Shown: piece after piece, positions 52,374-64,000 of the stretch | Position numbering within the stretch: position 1 is the first letter of the stretch | How the letters are laid out: the number at the start of each line of letters is the position of its first letter | Source of the DNA: Anisakis pegreffii | Taxonomy: Eukaryota > Nematoda > Chromadorea > Rhabditida > Anisakidae | Length of the DNA: 64,000 bases | Assembly (NCBI GenBank): GCA_035041965.1 | Contig: JAPYMA010000827.1 | Location: 86,707 to 150,706, forward strand | Direction of reading: 5' to 3' | The notes under the pieces: model-generated | What the model saw: only the letters and a program-made list of their open reading frames with translations | Told to the model about the DNA's origin: nothing | Databases searched by the model: none | Translations under genes and position numbers: made by a program

Positions 52374-55060
52374 TAACATGATGAGTTATAGATTGCAAAT
52401 GCCTCAGAGCATGCAGCAATATCTGTTCTGTCTAGCAATAGTCTTGCTGCTGCAGTTGGATCCGATATGCTTACCCATTTGATGAGTTTATGGAAAGCAT
52501 TCCTCATTATGCACCATCTGAACGCGTTTCGTTTTGTTTCAATATTTTCCCGATGACAAAGCATCAACTATTGCTTGAGAAAGAAGCGCAGAAAATTCTT
52601 ATTCTGGAATCAGAACGAAACTTTTATCGCATTCTACGACCTTATGTAAGTGTTTTGATCTTAATGAGGAATGTGATCGATCGCCCGTTGATTAGACGTA
52701 TAATAAACGGGAACTGTGACTGGAGGTTTTGTGGCTGACCGTATAAAAATATAATCAGAAATGACTAGTGTAAGAAAAACTCAACAAGTGACGACTCATT
52801 TGAGGATATTACTACGGAACTTCTTCAAAGCTTATCGCGATCATTTTATCGAGAGAAGAACAAACTACACCAAAAATTCTTTCTTATCAAGCGAGGCAAG
52901 CCAACTGTCAATCAGCTTTGAAAGTTTTTCGAACAGTTCTGCGATGTTTAAAAAAGCACTACAAAGATAGCACAATTTCTTCTGAAGCTGGAGTGGAACA
53001 TTTTAAATCGATGAGAATGCCTAGAAAAATGACCAAATAGACGAGGAAATCAGCTGAACATGTGATTTATCAGCTGCTCGTGCATTGGAATAACGAATGT
53101 GTTGTGTGTTGAGCGAACGTTAGCCATAATCAAAATATTGCAATTGTTTGTGTTGCTGGCATTCAATACACGTGAAGCATAGCAATGCAAGTAAAGCAAT
53201 TGAAAACGAATGTTTTCGTAATATCGAAAGCAGTCGATCTTGCCCACAAACTCACCTCATACATATAAATTGCCAATTTCATCAACAGCTATTTATGTTG
53301 CTCATATATTCAAGAAATGTTGACATTCAGCATTCATAATAGCAATTGACTGATATTTCTTGCAGAAACAACCGCTTTAATTGAGGGTTTTCGTCGAGTC
53401 ATTCGGAATTGCGCAATAGCGTTTCGACTCGTCTTTTCCCAAATGATTTTCGCCAAATAAAACAACAGAAGAGCGATCCCGAAAAGAGATGCAAGTGAAA
53501 AAGTTTCAATGCAATTCCCATTGTTTTGTCACAAGAAATTGGAATGAATTACATTTTATTGACAGAACATAAAGCATTCAAACATTGTAAATGTGGAGGA
53601 TATTGGCATTTATATTTTGGAAGAAATAAATGAAATGTGACAAGATGAATGTTATGCAGAACATTCACTTCAAGCAATGAGAACGCCAAAAATGGCATTT
53701 TCATATTGTGAAGCGAAATAAAAGTGATGTTTGTTCAGCGATAAGAATGATATTATCAGATTGATAAATAAACATTTGCTGAACGAATTTAGACTATAAA
53801 CTATAAAGAATGTCAATTTAAGATAAAAAATATTTGCAAGACGTGCAAAACAACCGCGATAATAACATCAGTAGCAATGTGATATTGAATACAAAGTAGA
53901 GAATGTTATCTTGACTTGAACAAATGACATAACTGGATAGATGCAAAATATGATAAGGAAACTGCAAATAAGGAAATAGATAATACAAACCAAAGCGTAG
54001 TTGATTATAATGTATATGTATATAAACACATGAAAATCTTGCACATCCCTTGAATATTCTTAATCTTCGACATAAAGTTGCCCGCCAGTGGGGATTAATC
54101 CGTAACAGTATTAACAAAGCATCATTTAGCGCCGCACTGAACGATTTCGATGCAGAAAAATGTGCCTTTCCCCTAATCTTTCCTGAATCTTTATTAGTCC
54201 TATGGACGTACTTGCTCATTTTAATTGATACGAACGATGCTAGATGCTGCTACTTAAGATTAGTGCAACAGAAGGGAGCAGGGAAGTGAGAAAATTCTTA
54301 TCAAGGAGTCTCAAAAAAGAGAACGACCTCAAATTTTTACACGAATATGATTTCGTGTCGTGCAGTGACAACATAATTAGGTGAAGATCATGGGAAAATG
54401 ATCAAAAAAATGGGTTCAATAGCCGAGAGAAGGTCCGAGCGGATGATTGAGCCTTGTTCACAAGCAAATCCATAAATCGATCCAATAAAATTCTTCCATA
54501 ATTGATCAAGACGAGGATCGTAGCAATGAAAGCTTTCGTCGCTCGCCTCCGTTCACAGCATTCTTTACAATTGAACGAGTGTTCTCGCTATGGTACTTAC
54601 TTTCAGCCTGAAACATCCAAAGTCATAGAGTAATTAACGATAATGGATGAATGCTTTTCCTTGCTTGCAGTTACCCTTATCAAGGAGCCTCGAAACGTTC
54701 TCACCGATGGACTGGACACCGTCAAAAGATAAGCAGAAACTGCCACGCACAGATGGAGCAGCTTCTATGATGGTGAGCATGAGACTTGGCCATCGTCGAG
54801 AGATCCATTTGATGAGATTGGTCAGCCCTCTTACCCAATTATTTCGTCAACAAGAGGATATTTTAAAAAATATTTTATTGTGATCGATTCCAATGATACC
54901 AAGTAGCACCAAATTTTTCATTCACTTAATCTGTTGTGGCGCAAAGATATTGGAACGAACGGAATCATTTGCGAAATACAACGCACAGTTCGGTTGATTC
55001 GAACGAAAATGAGAGTAACGGGATCATTGCAATCATGACTAAGCTTGGTGAATCGTTTAC
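52374..55060. other. Stretch with no supportable gene
   Basis: This may hold later exons of the gene that starts at 55,156, or the missing first exon of the P450. A plus-strand segment at 54,661-54,771 has a good acceptor and donor but no recognisable coding sense. A possible 7-nt microexon on the minus strand (54,600-54,606) lies between TTTCAG and GTAAGT. I could not chain any of these. Confidence 0.4.
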
Positions 55061-55156
55061 CTGTTCAAGTTTGGTACGTCCCTTACCAGATCCACCGATT
55101 TTAACGTCGGCTTCACCTCGCTCGAATTCATACGCCATTTGTTCGGCAGTCGACAT
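55061..55156 (-). CDS. Probable first coding exon of an unidentified gene
   Basis: A 32-codon open exon begins MSTAEQMAYEFERGEADVKI and stops on a codon boundary at a strong donor (CAG|GTAAAC). A TTTTTCAG acceptor ends at 55,195, leaving a 38-nt 5' UTR, which again suggests trans-splicing. Codons use more G and C than the surrounding DNA and the peptide is charged and polar with no signal sequence, so the protein is probably cytosolic or nuclear. I do not recognise the family and could not find the following exons, which should lie at lower coordinates. Confidence 0.45.
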
Positions 55157-55194
55157 AGTCTCTCCCAATAAGCAATGGATTCTTTTCTAGTACA

Positions 55195-58100
55195 CTGAAA
55201 AATTTACTACGTAGCAGTTTTGATAGCTTCGTAAAGCGAACGTATTCAATGGCAGCAGCAAAACAGCGGAAATCACATGGTCACATATGTAAACACGCAA
55301 CAAAACGCATCATCGCATTCAGTTCATCCCGCTGAGGCTTTCGATTTTATGATTCGGAATTTTCGCAGTGCTCATAAAATTTTAAACGAATTTCGAAAAT
55401 ACAGGCATAAAATAGCCATATAAACGAATTATGGAGTGCTACGCGATAAGATAGAGACTGAATGAATCTGAACATTCAGTTTCTATGTTATCGAAAACAA
55501 ATGAAACGTATAGAACAAATGGAGCATTAAAATGAATGCATATTTGCAGGCAATAACCACAAATTATTCATAACTACTCAGATATGGGATATAAACAAAA
55601 TGTCATTATCATGATTAGCATGAAATAACAGTGGTATAGACTGCTCGTTCCATCGCAATAAATCGATCATCCAATTTCACATCTATTTTTGATTGATGAT
55701 AAAAATGAATAAGATTAATTACGATAAACATGTTGATACGATTACAAACTGTATTCATACGAGTTATGAGGGAAGTCAGAAATTAGAAGTGACAAAAATT
55801 AGAACAAAAACGATGATTTTAGCGACGCGATTCCTAACGAGTGTATGAACAAAGACATGAGTGAAACGCTGGAATTGATAACTGAACTAACGATGAGATC
55901 GAAGAATAATAATATTACCGACTGTAATCATGACATAATGCTAGCGATGACTGTAATGAAGTTTGGAGTACTGCTAAAAGAGCACTGTACGACGTATCAA
56001 TAACCTTGGGAACAACAATACTACCACTGATAAAACTAGCATGTTGAACAATGATCACATGAGTTATCATGGTAAACAGGATTACTGCAATCAAATAAAT
56101 CACCAATTCACTGCAACAAATAATTTCTTCATACCAAACCGAATCAACAACATTCTCAAGTGAAACGTAAGAACAAGCGATTCATTCTGAAGTGAGTGAT
56201 CCGCACACTGTGCGATTTTGTGGTGCAGTTTTACATCACTGATCTCGTACAACGTTGAAGGTTCTTAAATCTTTACACAACATTTCATCATATTATGCAA
56301 CTTTGTATTCGAACAATTTATAAATCTTAAACCAAACATTGCGGTTCACAACAATCTCTCACTAAAGCATCATAAAACATGAAAAAAGTGCATGAATGAA
56401 CGATTAACTAATGGAAACACACACACACGTGATCGTGTGGATGGATGTTCAATGGCTTTGTTACGGCTGACAAACAAGTTCGGTTGTTGGCTATTGCTAT
56501 AAGCGTTGACTATTCGGAAGTTGTTGTTGTGTCGTCGGGAATGCGTTCATACATTATCAGCAGACAGCCAACACTCAAAGGCTTATTGATGAACGAACGA
56601 TGAACATGTAAGCAACGAGACACACGCAGGAAAGCGACAATTCGAAATTGATTTGCGCTTATTATTGTTAGCGGAAATATCGGCTGACTACTGAAGGAAT
56701 GCGTATGGATTTCGTTGCGATCTGTTTTTATTAGTGAGCACAGCCCATATTTCCAGGTGTATTCGGCGTATGTATCTGTGTGTGTGTGGATGAAAGTGTT
56801 GTTGTATAGCCAATGGTAGCTTTAAAAGTTATTGAAGCATTCAGATAGACGGTCGGTCGGCGTTTGCTCACATAAGTTTTTCGTTTCGTACACATTCACT
56901 TAAACTACACACTAACGCGACGAGATTGAAAAAATGGATTTTGGTAATTGCAGAATCGAGAAATTCGACCCTTAATCGTAACATTTGATCCTCTTGAAAC
57001 TCTGATTCGAATTTATTAAGTCACAACAAAGCGATTCTTGAATACGGTGAAAGAATGGCTACGAAAGGAGCATGTTTACGATTGTGAAACGACGGTATTT
57101 ATTATATTCGTTTTCGTTTCATAGAGTGTAGTAGGTGGGGAGAATGTAAACGCACCTATAAGACGAAATTTTGAGAGCATCGAAGTGCAAAGCAAATTCG
57201 AGACTGGTACAGGCAAAAACTATCATATTGGCAGAAAAACGAATTAATTTTAATCCAAGGACGTTGAAGAGTCAATCTATATTGGTTGGGCAAAAAAACA
57301 ACAGCAACATCCAATCAAAGTACATTTTTTGTTTTCATAAAAGCTAAACGCACTTGCGTTTGTAAGGAATTTTGAGATGAGTTTGTAAACAACGGATAAG
57401 CAACAAACAACTTTTTATGACTTCACATTAGTAGACAGAAATCGTTAGCATCAACGTGCCATCTGTTATCATAACGACTGAATGCAGTGAGATCAAAACA
57501 AGGACTGAATAACATGCTCGTTAACCTTTACTGAAATTACATTTCTTCGACATCATCACAAAATAAAATTGATTTCGAGGTTCCATTTTTTGCTACTGTT
57601 TTCTGCTGTCTGATTAGTGATGAACTACCTTTAGCACATGTATTTTTACGTATTTTTATCTAATTGAATCTGTTCTGACCTTGACATTGTTATCAAAAAT
57701 GATGTTATTTTGTTTTGTACAATATCATGAACTGTTTGTTGAGATGGTTGTAATTTTGTGATGTGTTCATATTGAATAATAAATGTTCATATTTGAATTG
57801 ATTGATAGGTTCACATACAACAAAGCAATGGGAAAAGGCTCTGGCGTAAGAGATGAACATGTTGAAAAACTTCGTGATAGGGGTTAGTTTAGCATGTATG
57901 CTTGTGGATATTCTCCTTAACGTTATGGATATATAGATGATGGTTCTGAATAAACGGTTCTAAACAAATGTCTTATAATTGTGAATATAAAGTTCTCGAT
58001 TGAATATAGGGGTCATTTGATCTTTCGCTTCTGTTCGAATCACTGAGCGAGGATTTGGCTGGTGTTACGAGAATAACAGATGGATGTGGATATCCCTAGA

Positions 58101-60084
58101 CCTGACATGTGAATTGGATGTAACTGAATCTCATATTTAGGTGCATAAGAATATGATTAGTGCAGTGCATTTGATCCATCTGTTATCCTCGTAATAGCAG
58201 GTTTTTCAAGTAATGCTAGTCTACATTTTCATAAGATATTTGTGACTACAACCGTACAACCACATGAACCATCAATACTGGGCGGCATTAAATGCGTATA
58301 TTTTGTAGCTCTTTGAAAAAATATAAGATGTTTGACTCAGTACTAGGATGTTGAAACCTGGCAAATCACATGGCCAAGTTCCTCACGGTCCATGTTTATG
58401 GTTCAAGTTCCAAATCACACATGTCAATCATGCTATTTGCACAGACGACCATTTAACGTCTGCTTAAACAAAGCCTGGCCTGATGTACTTTTTGTATGAA
58501 CGTTCTTAAGTAATAAGCAATAGTCGCAGCGAAATAACAATAACTGAGTAGTCGGTGGCAGCAACTTTTGCCATGCATTTCACCAATTTTTAAACAACGC
58601 TGCCCACTCCAGCTTGCTGATTTCATCGTAGCATTTACCCTAACATGCATTACACGCCACACCATAAATGCTCCATTCGTTGTATTGCTTTACCACTCTT
58701 ATTATGTGAAATGACATGCAAAATGTCTTTTATAAATCCTTCCGAGAGAATCTCTCACCTTACTCGAGAATCCTTGTTTTTTGGTCATATCGCCATGATA
58801 TTCGAAAGAATCTAATTCATTCCTAGAGATTTATTTTACTGTACGTGCGACGGAAAATCTTCCCATGAAACGTTGCTCCTCAATTCACGATTACTCATTT
58901 CAGTTACACTTTGCTGAATCGCTAACAATGTTTTGTATTAGCAAATTTTCAAAGCGCCTTGTCACATCGATATTTCAAGAAGCCTTTAAATTCAAGTTTT
59001 TAGTCCCCAACTGCGATGTAAACAATCGTGTTTAGACTAGAACCTATACTACACTTGAATTCACTTAGACCTATCGGCAGAAAACTACAACAGTTGCCGC
59101 CATGACAATCCCAAACTCATCGAATGCGACGAATTCAGACAACTCGTTGATCTTTTCAGACGATTTCGGTGTAATGTGTGGTAACACGTGGAAAAAATAT
59201 TTATACAGCTGTCGCGTCACGCATCATTGATATCCTCAAATTTATCTTAATCTCAACAAAGTTGTGAGCTTACGTCCAGACAAGAGCTTCAAGGTTGAGT
59301 CTAACCCCAGCATGTGACATCGAATTGTACTCGGGGGCTTTGTACAGGGTCTCTATGCACTATACGATTTTACCTTGCTCATGGAACGCCACCAAACCAT
59401 GCCTAGCAATGTTTCCTTTCGTTATGCCTGGCGTGACAGCATCAAAAACACGATAATGACCAAAAAGAGGATGAACACAGTGACGACTGCATGAAACAAT
59501 CATATAAACAACAACACAAAGTAATTACATAAACAACAAAATCAACAGCAAAGGGACAATCAAACATATATTCACACAAACACGAGATTTCAATGCCCTT
59601 ATCCAACCGCACAATCCGAAACAGCATAACATGAACAATTTTTGAAAAAATAACGAAATTTGAAAACGAAATCCAGTCAAGTCAGCTGCAATCATTTCGG
59701 TTCAACACAAAGGTAACTTGAGGTAAAGCCAAGCAAATGCTAAATGAAGCTTGACTCAGGTCTTGCTTCCTCAACAAGGTATAAGAGCAATTCGAGGAAT
59801 GCTATCTGGCTTTCAGTTGTTTCAGTCATCAACTGAGTATTCGAAAGATGAAATTTGAACAAATAACATGATGTTACCCCGGAAACGCTACTTTGAAAGC
59901 TCATTTTTATAATTTATGCATCAACTCATTCTAAGCCTGAGAAGACGTTGTTCTGGCAACCAAGACAAAATTCTAACCTCTATGCACAGATCAAACCACA
60001 CTCATCCAGTTCAATCCTGGTCCGAGATTAAAGCTCTCGAAAGTGGTTGGTTGTTAAAAACAGAGGCGATGACTTATCAAAACA
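55195..60084. other. Stretch with no supportable gene upstream of the satellite
   Basis: No exon chain or known protein is visible. From about 58.0 kb the base usage changes: the repeated gaatg/cattc words common elsewhere thin out. The only clear structure is an inverted repeat at 58,063-58,196. A plus-strand open frame of 81 codons (59,916-60,161) runs into the first satellite unit and is probably fortuitous. Confidence 0.5.
58063..58196. repeat. 23-bp imperfect inverted repeat
   Basis: The arms 58,063-58,085 and 58,174-58,196 are complementary at 21 of 23 positions and are 88 bases apart. The form suits a small inverted-repeat transposon or a large hairpin. I see no clear target duplication beside the arms. 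Confidence 0.75.
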
Positions 60085-63000
60085 CCACTTATGACAGACA
60101 AAAACTGCACTGGCAAGAGACACAAGGATATTATCATAGAATTGTATGGATGCCATCATGACACTAGCTAATAGATAAGCTTCGGCGAGTAACCACAAAC
60201 ATCTGAGACTTCGAGTCACCAGTCAGCGACTCGACTCTACAAGATGAGTGGTCCAGGCGAACTTTCCAGACCTACCGCTAACTTCATAAGGCGATTCATA
60301 CCCTACATTAGAGAAACTCAATTTTTAGGGAATATTTTCTTCATTTGATATGCCAGTACAGCCATTATCAACACCTGATGATAGCTCTCCCAGAAACTAA
60401 CTCATAAGTTATTTTCAATACGATAACTTTAGACCGCTCGAATGGATCGATGAGGTTATCCAGTATCTCAGTAGCACAAGTGATGAATGATAACTACACT
60501 GGCAAGGGACATAAGGATATCATCATAGAATTGTATGAATGCCATCATGACACTAGCTAATAGATAAGCTTCGGCGAGTAACCACAAACATCTGAGACTT
60601 CGAGTCACCAGTCAGCGACTCGACTCTACAAGATGAGTGGTCCAGGCGAACTTTCCAGACCTACCGCTAACTTCATAAGGCGATTCATACCCTACATTAG
60701 AGAAACTCAATTTTTAGGGAATATTTTCTTCATTTGATATGCCAGTACAGCCATTATCAACACCTGATGATAGCTCTCCCAGAAACTAACTCATAAGTTA
60801 TTTTCAATACGATAACTTTAGACCGCTCGAGTGGATCGATGAGGTTATCCAGTATCTCAGTAGCACAAGTGATGAATGATAACTACACTGGCAAGGGACA
60901 TAAGGATATCATCATAGAATTGTATGAATGCCATCATGACACTAGCTAATAGATAAGCTTCGGCGAGTAACCACAAACATCTGAGACTTCGAGTCACCAG
61001 TCAGCGACTCGACTCTACAAGATGAGTGGTCCAGGCGAACTTTCCAGACCTACCGCTAACTTCATAAGGCGATTCATACCCTACATTAGAGAAACTCAAT
61101 TTTTAGGGAATATTTTCTTCATTTGATATGCCAGTACAGCCATTATCAACACCTGATGATAGCTCTCCCAGAAACTAACTCATAAGTTATTTTCAATACG
61201 ATAACTTTAGACCGCTCGAGTGGATCGATGAGGTTATCCAGTATCTCAGTAGCACAAGTGATGAATGATAACTACACTGGCAAGGGACATAAGGATATCA
61301 TCATAGAATTGTATGAATGCCATCATGACACTAGCTAATAGATAAGCTTCGGCGAGTAACCACAAACATCTGAGACTTCGAGTCACCAGTCAGCGACTCG
61401 ACTCTACAAGATGAGTGGTCCAGGCGAACTTTCCAGACCTACCGCTAACTTCATAAGGCGATTCATACCCTACATTAGAGAAACTCAATTTTTAGGGAAT
61501 ATTTTCTTCATTTGATATGCCAGTACAGCCATTATCAACACCTGATGATAGCTCTCCCAGAAACTAACTCATAAGTTATTTTCAATACGATAACTTTAGA
61601 CCGCTCGAATGGATCGATGAGGTTATCCAGTATCTCAGTAGCACAAGTGATGAATGATAACTACACTGGCAAGGGACATAAGGATATCATCATAGAATTG
61701 TATGAATGCCATCATGACACTAGCTAATAGATAAGCTTCGGCGAGTAACCACAAACACCTGAGACTTCGAGCCACCAGTCAGCGACTCGACTCTACATGG
61801 TGAGTGGTCCAGGCGAACTTTCCAGACCTACCGCTAACTTCATAAGGCGATTCATACCCTACGATCATGAAACTCAGTTTTATAGGGATATTTTTTCTTA
61901 TATGCCAGTGTAGCCATTCATAACAAAGCTAAATAGCCCATAATGCCTCTAATCCCATTCGGCTGGATTTCTTAAAGTCATCAAGTGCCTTACTCTCACC
62001 TATGACAGACAACAACTGCACTGGCAAGGGAAATAAGGATGTCATCATAAATGTGTATGAATGCCATCATGACACTAGCTAATAGATAAGCTTCGGCGAG
62101 TAACCACAAACACCTGAGAGTCGAGTCACCAGTCAGCGACTCGACTCTACATGGTGAGTGGTCCAGGCGAACTTTCCAGACCTACCGCTAACTTCATAAG
62201 GCGATTCATACCCTACATTAGAGAAACTCAATTTTTAGGGAATATTTTCTTCATTTGATATGCCAGTACAGCCATTATCAACACCTGATGATAGCTCTCC
62301 CAGAAACTAACTCATAAGTTATTTTCAATACGATAACTTTAGACCGCTCGAATGGATCGATGAGGTTATCCAGTATCTCAGTAGCACAAGTGATGAATGA
62401 TAACTACACTGGCAAGGGACATAAGGATATCATCATAGAATTGTATGAATGCCATCATGACACTAGCTAATAGATAAGCTTCGGCGAGTAACCACAAACA
62501 TCTGAGACTTCGAGTCACCAGTCAGCGACTCGACTCTACAAGATGAGTGGTCCAGGCGAACTTTCCAGACCTACCGCTAACTTCATAAGGCGATTCATAC
62601 CCTACATTAGAGAAACTCAATTTTTAGGGAATATTTTCTTCATTTGATATGCCAGTACAGCCATTATCAACACCTGATGATAGCTCTCCCAGAAACTAAC
62701 TCATAAGTTATTTTCAATACGATAACTTTAGACCGCTCGAGTGGATCGATGAGGTTATCCAGTATCTCAGTAGCACAAGTGATGAATGATAACTACACTG
62801 GCAAGGGACATAAGGATATCATCATAGAATTGTATGAATGCCATCATGACACTAGCTAATAGATAAGCTTCGGCGAGTAACCACAAACATCTGAGACTTC
62901 GAGTCACCAGTCAGCGACTCGACTCTACAAGATGAGTGGTCCAGGCGAACTTTCCAGACCTACCGCTAACTTCATAAGGCGATTCATACCCTACATTAGA

Positions 63001-64000
63001 GAAACTCAATTTTTAGGGAATATTTTCTTCATTTGATATGCCAGTACAGCCATTATCAACACCTGATGATAGCTCTCCCAGAAACTAACTCATAAGTTAT
63101 TTTCAATACGATAACTTTAGACCGCTCGAGTGGATCGATGAGGTTATCCAGTATCTCAGTAGCACAAGTGATGAATGATAACTACACTGGCAAGGGACAT
63201 AAGGATATCATCATAGAATTGTATGAATGCCATCATGACACTAGCTAATAGATAAGCTTCGGCGAGTAACCACAAACATCTGAGACTTCGAGTCACCAGT
63301 CAGCGACTCGACTCTACAAGATGAGTGGTCCAGGCGAACTTTCCAGACCTACCGCTAACTTCATAAGGCGATTCATACCCTACATTAGAGAAACTCAATT
63401 TTTAGGGAATATTTTCTTCATTTGATATGCCAGTACAGCCATTATCAACACCTGATGATAGCTCTCCCAGAAACTAACTCATAAGTTATTTTCAATACGA
63501 TAACTTTAGACCGCTCGAGTGGATCGATGAGGTTATCCAGTATCTCAGTAGCACAAGTGATGAATGATAACTACACTGGCAAGGGACATAAGGATATCAT
63601 CATAGAATTGTATGAATGCCATCATGACACTAGCTAATAGATAAGCTTCGGCGAGTAACCACAAACATCTGAGACTTCGAGTCACCAGTCAGCGACTCGA
63701 CTCTACAAGATGAGTGGTCCAGGCGAACTTTCCAGACCTACCGCTAACTTCATAAGGCGATTCATACCCTACATTAGAGAAACTCAATTTTTAGGGAATA
63801 TTTTCTTCATTTGATATGCCAGTACAGCCATTATCAACACCTGATGATAGCTCTCCCAGAAACTAACTCATAAGTTATTTTCAATACGATAACTTTAGAC
63901 CGCTCGAATGGATCGATGAGGTTATCCAGTATCTCAGTAGCACAAGTGATGAATGATAACTACACTGGCAAGGGACATAAGGATATCATCATAGAATTGT
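60085..64000. repeat. 389-bp tandem satellite array, continuing past the window
   Basis: Equivalent points recur at 60102, 60491, 60880, 61269, 61658, 62013, 62401, 62790, 63179, 63568 and 63957, so the period is 389 bp except for one 355-bp and one 388-bp step. Regular units are almost identical. The unit beginning at 61,658 diverges from about 61,860 and keeps the older wording tatgacagac also seen at the left edge. Each unit contains a 6-bp stem cgagtc/gactcg around a 10-base loop. A variable site (CTCGAATGG or CTCGAGTGG) marks unit types. No open frame spans a unit, so this is noncoding satellite DNA. Confidence 0.96.

Noticed and set aside
53818..54219. 133-codon minus-strand frame starting MSKYVHRTNK
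   Set aside because: The first part is slightly basic and protein-like, but the rest is hydrophobic and AT-driven with no family or splice context.
54655..54775. Plus-strand exon between TTGCTTGCAG and GTGAGC
   Set aside because: The signals are good but the best-looking frame contains a stop, and no partner exons were found.
60085..64000. CRISPR-like or rDNA array
   Set aside because: The repeats are adjacent 389-bp units with no unique spacers, and no 5S, spliced-leader or rRNA sequence is recognisable in the unit.

Overview
The window looks like nuclear DNA of a nematode, probably a parasitic species with a mid-sized, gene-poor genome. It is AT-rich, has no long open reading frames, and its genes are split into short exons by GT-AG introns with the nematode acceptor TTTTCAG. 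The best conserved genes encode collagen prolyl 4-hydroxylase alpha subunits whose order of motifs and length match C. elegans DPY-18/PHY-1. The species cannot be named from what is visible.

All confident coding sequence lies on the minus strand between 25.3 and 52.0 kb. Two paralogous prolyl 4-hydroxylase alpha genes sit in tandem: copy B (41,453 to 35,585) is upstream of copy A (32,161 to 25,298). Each has 12 coding exons with introns at the same places, and each encodes a full-length ER protein (553 and 552 residues). Further upstream lies a cytochrome P450 of the CYP3 clan (51,966 to 46,312). It is complete except for its N-terminal membrane-anchor exon, and it carries a tandemly duplicated, apparently mutually exclusive exon over the F-G substrate-recognition region. 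A short, well-formed first exon of an unidentified gene lies at 55.1 kb. The two prolyl hydroxylases would act with PDI on proline residues of cuticle or basement-membrane collagens. The P450 is a separate oxidoreductase with no evident link to them.

The first 25 kb hold no gene I can support, only microsatellites, a small minisatellite, a perfect 13-bp hairpin and one copy of a dispersed 90-bp repeat. Two related hAT-like non-autonomous transposons sit in opposite orientation, one in a prolyl hydroxylase intron (28.0 kb) and one in a P450 intron (49.7 kb). A second copy of the 90-bp repeat is inserted in another P450 intron between 12-bp direct repeats. From about 60.1 kb to the window end runs a 389-bp satellite, ten complete units and a partial one, with a diverged short unit separating two blocks.
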